Shown here: one piece after another, positions 1 through 5,999 of the stretch
Numbering within the stretch: the stretch's first letter is position 1
Layout: every line of letters begins with the position of its first letter
Origin: Dokdonella_A sp964582225
GTDB taxonomy: Bacteria; Pseudomonadota; Gammaproteobacteria; Xanthomonadales; Rhodanobacteraceae
Direction of reading: 5' to 3'
Length of the DNA: 8,149 nucleotides
NCBI GenBank assembly: GCA_964582225.1
Contig: CAZORA010000058.1
Span: 1 to 8,149 of the forward strand
Made by a program: the position numbers and the translations under genes
Notes under the pieces: generated by a model
Seen by the model: the letters and a program-made list of their open reading frames with translations, nothing else
The model's database searches: none
What the model was told of the DNA's origin: nothing

Positions 1-130
1 GCACGTCGCACACCTTTGCGATCAAGCACTTGCGTCGCTAGCTGCGGAACTTGGGGGCGTCGGGAGGCGATCGCGAGCCATCGAAGGCGCCGGACAGGAA
101 AACGCCGGACGCTTCCTAGCTCGCGGCCCC
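1..130. other. Left-edge spacer, possibly with the end of a plus-strand gene
   Basis: This stretch lies beyond the rhlE stop codon. On the plus strand the frame beginning at position 3 reads TSHTFAIKHLRR and stops at TAG 39-41. That looks like a natural protein C-terminus and would make a gene converging on rhlE, but twelve codons are too few to identify one. An 8-bp direct repeat (CGCCGGAC) occurs at 88-95 and 103-110. I see no hairpin followed by a T-run that would make a convincing terminator for rhlE. Confidence 0.25.
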
Positions 131-1447
131 TCAGGCAGGGCGTGCGTCGCGCCCTCTGCCGCCACGGCGACGGCGCTTGCGCGAGGGCTTGGCCGCCGGG
201 GTCGACGCGGCGCCGGCGGCGGCGTGACGCGCCTTCGGCGCCCCCGCGTGCGGGCCGCGGGCGTGCACCGCCGACCGACCCGCCGCTTCGGCCTCCAGAC
301 GCAGCGGGTGCGCAGGCTCGAAACCGGCGACCGGCACGATCTCGATTTCCTGCTTCAGCAGGCGCCGGATGTCGCGCAGCTGAGCTTCTTCCTCGCGGCT
401 GACCAGAGAGATCGCCAGGCCTTCCGCGCCGGCGCGGCCGGTGCGGCCGATGCGGTGCACGTAGTCCTCGGCGACCATCGGTAGATCGTGATTGATCACC
501 CGCGGCAGCTGCTCGATGTCGAGACCACGGGCGGCAATGTCGGTCGCCACCAGCACGTGCAGGCGGCCGCTCTTGAAGTCGGCCAGCGCGCGGGTGCGCT
601 GCGCCTGGCTCTTGTTGCCGTGGATCGCGGCGGCCTCGATGCCGGCCTTGACCAGCATTTTGGCCAGCTTGTCGGCGCCGTGCTTGGTGCGACCGAACAC
701 CAGGGTCTGACGCGCGTCGCCGTCGAGCAGCTGCAGCAGCAGCTCGCGCTTGCGCTCGGCATCGACTGGATGCACGCGGTGACTCACCGTCGCCGCCACG
801 CTGTTGGGCCTGGCGATTTGCACTTCCAGCGGATCGCGCATGAAGTCGGCCGCCAGGGCCTTGATCGGCGGCGCGAAGGTCGCCGAAAAAAGCCAGGTGA
901 TGCGGTTCTGCTTCGGCAGCCAACCCAGGATCCTGCGGATCGACGGTAGGAAGCCCATGTCGAGCATGCGGTCGGCTTCATCGAGCACCAGCACTTCGAT
1001 GCGCGAGAGATCGACGTTGTGCTGCTGCACGTGGTCGATCAGCCGCCCCGGCGTCGCGATCAGAATGTCGACTCCGCGGCGCAGCGTGGCGATCTGCGGC
1101 TGGATGCCGACGCCACCGAAGATGACCGCGGCCTGCGGACCGAGATGACGACCGTAGCTGCGCACGCTGTCATGGATTTGTGCCGCCAGCTCGCGTGTCG
1201 GCGTCAGGATCAGCGCTCGCGGCTGTTTGGGACGGGCTGCCTGCCGCACTTCGACGCAGAGACGCTGCAGCAGGGGCAGCGCGAAGGCGGCGGTCTTGCC
1301 GGTGCCGGTCTGCGCGCTGGCCAGCAGGTCGCGACCGGCGAGGGCCGGCGGAATCGCCGCGGCCTGCACCGGTGTGGGCTCGTGGTGGCCCTGTTCGGCC
1401 AGCGCGCGCAGCAGCGCGGGCGCCAGCCCGAGAGATTCAAACGACAT
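131..1447 (-). CDS. rhlE: DEAD-box ATP-dependent RNA helicase RhlE
   Basis: This 438-residue protein is an ATP-dependent RNA helicase that unwinds short RNA duplexes. RhlE proteins act in the cytoplasm in ribosome maturation and RNA turnover and often matter in the cold. All the superfamily 2 motifs are visible: Q motif (EPTPVQ, 23-28), motif I AQTGTGKT (45-52), Ia PTRELA (83-88), TPGR (132-135), DEAD (156-159), SAT (188-190), ARGLDI (306-311) and HRIGRTGR (331-338). The opening MSFESLGL and the lack of a DbpA- or CsdA-type RNA-binding domain point to RhlE. After about residue 380 comes a low-complexity Ala/Arg tail ending in a very basic KRRRRGGRGR stretch, typical of RhlE and probably RNA-binding. 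The ATG at 1447 was chosen over an ATG at 1564 because it has an AAGGAG ribosome site 7 nt upstream and the extra 39 residues are arginine-rich and unlike any helicase N-terminus. It is transcribed away from its plus-strand neighbour and has no operon partner in view. Confidence 0.95.
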   Translation of the reverse strand: MSFESLGLAPALLRALAEQGHHEPTPVQAAAIPPALAGRDLLASAQTGTGKTAAFALPLLQRLCVEVRQAARPKQPRALILTPTRELAAQIHDSVRSYGRHLGPQAAVIFGGVGIQPQIATLRRGVDILIATPGRLIDHVQQHNVDLSRIEVLVLDEADRMLDMGFLPSIRRILGWLPKQNRITWLFSATFAPPIKALAADFMRDPLEVQIARPNSVAATVSHRVHPVDAERKRELLLQLLDGDARQTLVFGRTKHGADKLAKMLVKAGIEAAAIHGNKSQAQRTRALADFKSGRLHVLVATDIAARGLDIEQLPRVINHDLPMVAEDYVHRIGRTGRAGAEGLAISLVSREEEAQLRDIRRLLKQEIEIVPVAGFEPAHPLRLEAEAAGRSAVHARGPHAGAPKARHAAAGAASTPAAKPSRKRRRRGGRGRDARPA

Positions 1448-1454
1448 CGAAAAG

Positions 1455-1460
1455 CTCCTT
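1455..1460 (-). promoter_or_regulatory. Ribosome binding site of rhlE
   Basis: The minus strand reads AAGGAG, a near-perfect Shine-Dalgarno sequence, 7 nt before the ATG at 1447-1445. It decides the start against the longer open frame that begins at 1564. Confidence 0.85.
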
Positions 1461-1694
1461 GAACGTCGGCTTTCCAGGTCGCGCGCGCGGCGCGACGCTC
1501 GGGCCGACCGGATCCGCGCGTTTCCCATGGCCGCGCGACGGACGAGATGAAAGACGCGGACCAACTTGTCGACGACAGGTGGTTCCGGATTGCGGCGACG
1601 AAAGTCGAGCGGTGCGGAAAGAAGCTGCCGGCGAGCCGGCCGCGCTTCGGGTTTCCGGGAGGGAAAATCGCGCTGCGGCGCAACAAACAGCGCC

Positions 1695-1700
1695 AGTATA
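1695..1700 (-). promoter_or_regulatory. Possible -10 element of the rhlE promoter
   Basis: The minus strand reads TATACT, a good sigma-70 -10 hexamer in otherwise GC-rich DNA and the most AT-rich promoter-like motif upstream of rhlE. No convincing -35 hexamer lies at 16-18 nt; the nearest TTTG-type sequence is about 20 nt away. If real, it implies a leader of roughly 240 nt. A GCGCTG/CAGCGC inverted repeat (1670-1675 and 1688-1693) would lie at the start of that leader. Confidence 0.25.
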
Positions 1701-1777
1701 CGGGAACTCGCTCTGCAGCGCGCAAACTCGGTGCAGGCCGTTCAGCCCGGCCCTGTTAAGATGCCGAAACGCATAAA

Positions 1778-1968
1778 TGTCTGAACAAGCCCGTCATGCC
1801 CGCGAAGGCTGGCATCCAGCAATTCCAGCGATTGAAATCAAAGGCACTGGACTCCCGCCTTCGCGGGAGTGACGAGCAAGTGTCGACTGGTTCAGACTGA
1901 CCTATGCCGGCAACTTGGACACCCTGGCTGGCGCGGGAGTGACGAGCAAATGTCGACTTGTTCAGACA
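1778..1968. repeat. Composite palindromic intergenic repeat with terminal inverted repeats
   Basis: The element is bounded by a perfect 12-bp inverted repeat: TGTCTGAACAAG at 1778-1789 and its complement at 1957-1968. Inside are two 29-nt arms (1791-1819 and 1847-1875) that are imperfect reverse complements sharing the core CCCGCGAAGGC / GCCTTCGCGGG, separated by a 27-nt spacer, so transcripts from either strand could fold into a long hairpin. Dispersed repeats with this CGTCA...CCCGCGAAGGC...CCAG style are familiar from intergenic regions of many proteobacteria. It carries no coding sequence. The bounding inverted repeats suggest a MITE-like or REP-like mobile origin, which is inference. Confidence 0.75.
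1932..1967 (+). repeat. Partial second copy of the repeat's right end (36-nt direct repeat)
   Basis: Positions 1932-1967 repeat 1862-1897 with only 2 differences in 36 nt. Both copies start in CGCGGGAGTGACGAGCAA and end in GTTCAGAC. The left copy completes a unit of about 119 bp (1779-1897), because GTCTGAAC at 1779-1786 is the complement of GTTCAGAC at 1890-1897. The right copy is therefore a truncated or partly duplicated unit, pointing to slippage or insertion of a second element. Confidence 0.75.
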
Positions 1969-2022
1969 CTCCTTAACAGATCGACGCGGCAGGTCGCGCG
2001 ACGCAGCACGTTTCGTTTTTCC

Positions 2023-2028
2023 GGAGAG
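2023..2028 (+). promoter_or_regulatory. Ribosome binding site of the membrane protein gene
   Basis: GGAGAG lies 5 nt before the ATG at 2034. It fixes this start and rules out the overlapping plus-strand frame that opens at 1958. Confidence 0.75.
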
Positions 2029-2033
2029 AATCC

Positions 2034-3011
2034 ATGCTCGACTTTCGCACCGGCCAGATCATCCAGCTGCTGGTTCGTACCCTGCCCTTCATGCTGCTGC
2101 GGCTCGGCGTCTACTTCGGCATCACTCTCGCTTACGTAATCGGCGTCGGCGGCGGCGCCGGCGTGGGCCAACTGTTCGACCAGATCGGCAGCGGCGAGGG
2201 CGGCGGCGTCTTCTGGGGCGCGCTGAGCGGCTTCGGACTGGTCTCGGGGGTTCTCTTCTGGCTGCGCGAGTACCTGCTCTACCTGGTCAAGGCCGGCCAC
2301 ATTGCGGTGCTGGTGGAGCTGCTCGAAGGCCGCGAGATTCCGGCCGGCAGGAACCAGATCGCCTATGCCGGCAGCGTGGTCAAGGAGCGCTTCAAGGAAT
2401 CCTCGATGCTGTTCGGCCTGGACGCGCTGATCAAGGGCGTGCTGCGAGTCTTCAACCGGGTGACGACGAGCATCGCCGGGCTGCTGCCGATTCCCGGTCT
2501 GCAGCCGCTGGTGCGCATCGTCGACGCCGTCATCAACACCTCGCTCACCTATCTGGACGAGGTGATCCTTGCCCAGATCATCCGCCAGCGCTCGGAAAAC
2601 CCCTGGGCCACCGCGCGCGACAGCGTGGTGCTGTACGCGCAGAACTACAAGGGCGTGCTGAAGAACGCGGTGTTCCTGACCTTCCTGCTGTGGGGCATGA
2701 CCCTGCTGATCTTCCTGCTGGTACTGGGCCCGGTCGCGGCGCTCGCTGCGATCTTTCCTGGTATCGCCGGCTTCTGGGCGGTGGTGCTGTCGGTGGTGCT
2801 CGCGCTCAGCATCAAGGCCGCGCTGATCGATCCGTTCGCGATGACGGCGCTGATCCAGGTCTACGCCAAGCTGACCGACGGCCAGCGGCCGGACCCGGAG
2901 TGGAGCGCGCGCCTCGATCGCATGTCGGACAAGTTCCGCAAGCTGGCCGAGCGGGCCAAGAGCGCGGTGGGCCTCGGCAGCCGCGGCGAGCAGCCGGCAG
3001 CCAGCAGCTGA
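2034..3011 (+). CDS. Uncharacterised polytopic inner-membrane protein
   Basis: This 325-residue protein is not one I can assign to a named family. Hydrophobic segments lie at about residues 18-46, 57-78, 211-240 and 243-262, suggesting at least four membrane spans in two pairs. There is no cleavable signal peptide; the N-terminus is a short amphipathic stretch rich in Leu/Ile with Arg residues. The middle (about 80-205) is a mostly helical, charged loop with LREYLLYLVKAGHIAVL, a moderately hydrophobic LLPIPGLQPLV patch, and RQRSENPWATARDSVVLY just before the second pair of spans. A conserved-looking IDPFAMTALIQVY follows the last span. The tail after about 285 is basic and Ala/Arg-rich, probably cytoplasmic. 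The glycine-rich turn GVGGGAGVG at 37-45 resembles a packing or hinge segment rather than a nucleotide site. It stands alone, convergent with the kor operon, so the neighbourhood gives little clue to its role. That it is a real gene is well supported by the ribosome site and membrane profile. Confidence 0.85.
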   Translation: MLDFRTGQIIQLLVRTLPFMLLRLGVYFGITLAYVIGVGGGAGVGQLFDQIGSGEGGGVFWGALSGFGLVSGVLFWLREYLLYLVKAGHIAVLVELLEGREIPAGRNQIAYAGSVVKERFKESSMLFGLDALIKGVLRVFNRVTTSIAGLLPIPGLQPLVRIVDAVINTSLTYLDEVILAQIIRQRSENPWATARDSVVLYAQNYKGVLKNAVFLTFLLWGMTLLIFLLVLGPVAALAAIFPGIAGFWAVVLSVVLALSIKAALIDPFAMTALIQVYAKLTDGQRPDPEWSARLDRMSDKFRKLAERAKSAVGLGSRGEQPAASS

Positions 3012-3030
3012 AGGGTCCTGCGACTCGGGC

Positions 3031-3056
3031 GGTGCGCTCGTCGCCACCCGCGCACC
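3031..3056. terminator. Possible hairpin between convergent genes
   Basis: GGTGCGC (3031-3037) and GCGCACC (3050-3056) can form a 7-bp stem with a 12-nt loop in the 58-bp gap between the two convergent stop codons. The position suits a bidirectional terminator. There is no T-run on either side, so it would be a weak intrinsic terminator at best. Confidence 0.3.
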
Positions 3057-3069
3057 CCGCATTGTCGCC

Positions 3070-4125
3070 TCAGCGCAGGCCCGCGTTGATCTTTCCCAGC
3101 GCCTCCGCGCCGGGGCAGAGCGCGGCCTCGTCGAGCCGGTTCAGCGGCGTCGCCGTCGTGCGCAGATGGGCGTGCAGATCGTCGGCCTCGGCGTCGACGA
3201 AGAGCAGCCCGGTGGCGATCTCGCCTGCCGCCTGGCTTTGCTGCACCCGGGCCATGGCGGCCAGCCGATCACGCGGGTCGTAGTCGTGATCGAGCTTGCG
3301 CAGGCGCAGCATGGAACCGTCGTGTTGTTCGACCTCGAGCAGCTCGCCGGGCGCATAGTCGACCGTGATCGCCTCGCGCTCGGGCATCACGTCGAGCTGG
3401 TTCACCGCCTCGTTGTGCTCGCGCACGTAGTCGTAGCTGCGCGTGCTGCCGGCGTGGTTGTTGAAGGCGACGCAGGGGCTCAGCACGTCGAGGATGGCCG
3501 CGCCGCGGTGGCTCAGCGCGCCCTTGATCAGCGGCACCAGCTGCAGCTTGTCGCCGGAGAAGCTGCGCGCCACGTAGCTCGCGCCGAGCTGCAGGGCGAG
3601 GCTTACCAGGTCGAGCGGACGGTCGGTATTCACCACGCCCTTCTTCGACACCGAGCCGCGATCGGCGGTGGCCGAGAACTGACCCTTGGTGAGGCCGTAG
3701 ACACCATTGTTCTCGACGATGTAGACCATGTTGACGCCGCGCCGGATCGCGTGCACGAACTGGCCGATGCCGATCGAGGCGGAGTCGCCGTCACCGGAGA
3801 TCCCAAGATAGATCAGCTCGCGGTTGGCGAGATTGGCGCCGGTCAGCACCGAGGGCATGCGGCCGTGCACGCTGTTGAAGCCGTGGCCCTGGCCAAGGAA
3901 ATAGTCCGGCGTCTTCGAGCTGCAGCCGATACCGGACAGTTTTGCCACCCGATGCGGTTCGATCGCGAGCTCCCAGCAGGCCTGCACGATCGCGGCCGAG
4001 ATCGAATCGTGTCCGCAGCCGGCGCAGAGCGTCGACACCCGGCCCTCGTAGTCGCGACGGGTGAAGCCGAGCGCATTGCAGCCCAGCGAGGGATGGTGCA
4101 GAACGGGCTTGGTGAGCCAGGTCAT
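3070..4125 (-). CDS. korB: 2-oxoglutarate:ferredoxin oxidoreductase, beta subunit (thiamine diphosphate-binding)
   Basis: KorB is the 351-residue beta subunit, which binds thiamine diphosphate and one [4Fe-4S] cluster. With KorA it converts 2-oxoglutarate and CoA to succinyl-CoA and CO2 while releasing low-potential electrons in the cytoplasm. The likely cluster ligands are visible: C34 and C37 (LCAGCGH), C68 (GIGCSSKTP) and C218 (SPCVAFNNH). The thiamine/Mg site is GDGDSASIG (111-119) followed by ENNGVYGLTKGQ (138-149). In this family YGLTKGQ goes with 2-oxoglutarate or broad 2-oxoacid use, while pyruvate enzymes usually have YxNTGxQ; hence the substrate call. After about residue 255 there is a C-terminal extension usual for the bacterial two-subunit type. 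The ATG at 4125 has GGAGCT 5 nt upstream. It is last in the operon, 35 bp after korA. The exact 2-oxoacid is inferred. Confidence 0.92.
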   Translation of the reverse strand: MTWLTKPVLHHPSLGCNALGFTRRDYEGRVSTLCAGCGHDSISAAIVQACWELAIEPHRVAKLSGIGCSSKTPDYFLGQGHGFNSVHGRMPSVLTGANLANRELIYLGISGDGDSASIGIGQFVHAIRRGVNMVYIVENNGVYGLTKGQFSATADRGSVSKKGVVNTDRPLDLVSLALQLGASYVARSFSGDKLQLVPLIKGALSHRGAAILDVLSPCVAFNNHAGSTRSYDYVREHNEAVNQLDVMPEREAITVDYAPGELLEVEQHDGSMLRLRKLDHDYDPRDRLAAMARVQQSQAAGEIATGLLFVDAEADDLHAHLRTTATPLNRLDEAALCPGAEALGKINAGLR

Positions 4126-4160
4126 GGGGAAGCTCCGCAGCTTGGACGGGCGAAGAGAAG

Positions 4161-5999
4161 CTAGGCGACGCGCTCGGCGCCGACCGGCGCGATGGCCTCG
4201 GCCAGCTGCTCGCGAATCGCGCGAGCGATGAAGCGCGCGGTGATCGGTGTGCCGTCGTAGTGCAGCACGGCGACCAGCCGTTCCGGATCGAGATCGAAGG
4301 CGTCGATCAGCAGGCCGCGCATCTGCGCGTCGCGATTTTGCTCCACCACCAGCACCCGCTCGTGCTCCAGCACGAAGTCGCGCACCGCGTTCGGAAACGG
4401 ATAAGCGCGCAAACGCAGGGCGTCGAGCCCGAGACCTTCCGCCTCGAGCGCGGCGATCGCCTCGTCCATCGCCGGACTGGTCGAACCGTAGTAGAGGACG
4501 CCGCAGTGCGCCGCACCGGCCGCGCGGCGCAGCAGCGGCTGTGGCAAAAGGCGGCTCGCGGTCTCGAACTTGGTCTGCAAGCGTTCCATGTTGTAGACGT
4601 AATCGGCGCCTTTCTCGGAGTAGCGCGCGTAGGGGTCGCGCGAGGTGCCACGGGTGAAATAGGCACCCCGACTCGGATGCGTCCCAGGCCAGGTGCGCCA
4701 GGGAATGCCGTCACCGTCGACGTCCTTGTAGCGGCCGAAATCCCGGCCCGTATCGAGGTCTTCCGCGCTCATCACCTTGCCGCGGTCATGGCGGCGGGCG
4801 TCGTCCCAGGCAAACGGCGCGCATAAACGCTGGTTCATGCCGATGTCGAGATCGCTCATGACGAAGATCGGGGTCTGCAGACGATCGGCCAAATCGAGCG
4901 CGTCGGCGGTGAAGGCGAAGCACTCCTGCGGGTCCTCCGGCAGCAGCAGCACGTGGCAGGTGTCGCCATGGGATGCGCGGGCGCAGGCCAGAATGTCGGA
5001 CTGCTGCGTGCGGGTCGGCATGCCGGTCGACGGTCCGCCGCGCTGTACGTCGATGATGGTGACCGGGATCTCGGCGAAATAGGCGAGGCCGATAAACTCG
5101 TTCATCAGCGAAATGCCAGGGCCGGAGGTGGCGGTGAAGGCCCGTGCGCCGTTCCAGCCGGCGCCCACGACCATGCCGATCGCGGCGATTTCGTCCTCGG
5201 CCTGGACGATCGCATAGCGGCGCTCACCGCTCTCCGCGTCGACCCGATACTTGCGGCAGTATTTGTCGAAACCCTCGGCGACCGAGGTCGAGGGCGTGAT
5301 CGGATACCAGGCGCAGACGGTGGCTCCGCCATACACCGCGCCCAGCGCCGCGGCGCTGTTGCCATCGACGAAGATGCGCTCGCCGACGGCGTCGGCGCGG
5401 CGTACCGTGAGGCCGATCGGTTCGAGATGCTCCCGTGCGTGATCGAAGCCCAGCCGGAAGGCTTCGCGGTTGGCGTCGAGCAGCCTGTCCTTGCTGCGAT
5501 ACTGCTCAGCGAGCAGCGTTTCGACGACTTCCGGCTCGATCCCGAGCAGCGCGGCCAGCGCGCCGACGTAGAGGATATTCTTGAACAGCTGGCGCTGGCG
5601 CGGGTCGCTGTAGTGGCGGTTGCAGATTGCCGTCAGGGGCACGCCGATCACACCGACGTCCTCGCGCAGGCGCGCGCGCGGCAGCGGCTTGGTGCTGTCG
5701 TAGATGAGGTAGCCGCCGGGCTCGACCTCGCGCAGGTCGACGTCGAAGGTCTGCGGGTTCATTGCCACCATCAGGTCGGTGCCGCCACGCCTTCCCAGCC
5801 AGCCGCGTTCGGTGACCCGCACCTCGTACCAGGTCGGCAGGCCCTGGATGTTCGAGGGAAAGATGTTGCGTGGGCTGACCGGCACCCCCATGCGCAGGAT
5901 GCTGCGCGCAAATAGCGTATTGGCGGAAGCCGAGCCGGAACCATTGACGTTCGCAAACTTGACCACGAAATCGTTGACCGCGGTGATCGCCTGCATCAT
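4161..5999 (-). CDS. korA: 2-oxoglutarate:ferredoxin oxidoreductase, fused gamma-alpha subunit
   Basis: KorA is 612 residues long and is the catalytic partner of KorB. Domain order is the fused gamma-alpha type: an N-terminal gamma domain (about 1-190, with GNGSGSA-like VNGSGSASANTLFA at 18-31), then the alpha pyrimidine-binding domain (about 205-400) with YPITPSTS (232-239), EDE (268-270) and TSGPG (291-295), then the C-terminal domain to 612 (about 500-590 strongly alpha/beta). R320 and T329 in QRGGPSTGMPT match the spacing of the Arg and Thr that contact the 2-oxoacid carboxylates in archaeal homologues. The length is normal for this type. The start is the ATG at 5999: it overlaps the upstream stop as ATGA (5996-5999), has GGGGAGG at 6004-6010, and begins exactly where gamma-domain homology begins. 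The open frame continues upstream to 6287 but there it is only a shadow of the preceding gene. The overlap implies translational coupling to the flavoprotein. Confidence 0.93.
   Translation of the reverse strand: MMQAITAVNDFVVKFANVNGSGSASANTLFARSILRMGVPVSPRNIFPSNIQGLPTWYEVRVTERGWLGRRGGTDLMVAMNPQTFDVDLREVEPGGYLIYDSTKPLPRARLREDVGVIGVPLTAICNRHYSDPRQRQLFKNILYVGALAALLGIEPEVVETLLAEQYRSKDRLLDANREAFRLGFDHAREHLEPIGLTVRRADAVGERIFVDGNSAAALGAVYGGATVCAWYPITPSTSVAEGFDKYCRKYRVDAESGERRYAIVQAEDEIAAIGMVVGAGWNGARAFTATSGPGISLMNEFIGLAYFAEIPVTIIDVQRGGPSTGMPTRTQQSDILACARASHGDTCHVLLLPEDPQECFAFTADALDLADRLQTPIFVMSDLDIGMNQRLCAPFAWDDARRHDRGKVMSAEDLDTGRDFGRYKDVDGDGIPWRTWPGTHPSRGAYFTRGTSRDPYARYSEKGADYVYNMERLQTKFETASRLLPQPLLRRAAGAAHCGVLYYGSTSPAMDEAIAALEAEGLGLDALRLRAYPFPNAVRDFVLEHERVLVVEQNRDAQMRGLLIDAFDLDPERLVAVLHYDGTPITARFIARAIREQLAEAIAPVGAERVA

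Larger units (their letters stand above)
1448..2033. other. Divergent intergenic region between rhlE and the membrane protein gene
   Basis: These 586 bp separate two divergent genes. The rhlE side (1448-1777) holds its ribosome site, a long GC-rich leader and a weak -10 candidate. The middle (1778-1968) is a palindromic repeat element, annotated separately. The last 65 bp lead into the ribosome site of the plus-strand gene, and I see no clear sigma-70 promoter there. Open frames crossing the region are arginine/serine-rich and have no ribosome sites, so I do not call a gene. Confidence 0.6.

Noticed and set aside
1448..1564. A 39-residue N-terminal extension of RhlE from the ATG at 1564
   Set aside because: No helicase similarity, arginine-rich composition, and a much better ribosome site before the ATG at 1447.
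1778..1968. A CRISPR array, suggested by repeated segments in the intergenic region
   Set aside because: There are only two direct copies of a 36-nt segment, they lie inside a large inverted repeat, and no cas genes are present.
2034..3011. Distant resemblance of the C-terminal membrane half to choline-transporter-like proteins
   Set aside because: The likeness is only in general layout (a polar YxxN-type stretch before hydrophobic spans). I cannot support it at motif level.
3166..4164. A 332-codon plus-strand open frame antisense to korB, and a 320-codon one (4953-5915) antisense to korA
   Set aside because: Both mirror the codon structure of the true minus-strand genes, have low-complexity composition and no family resemblance.
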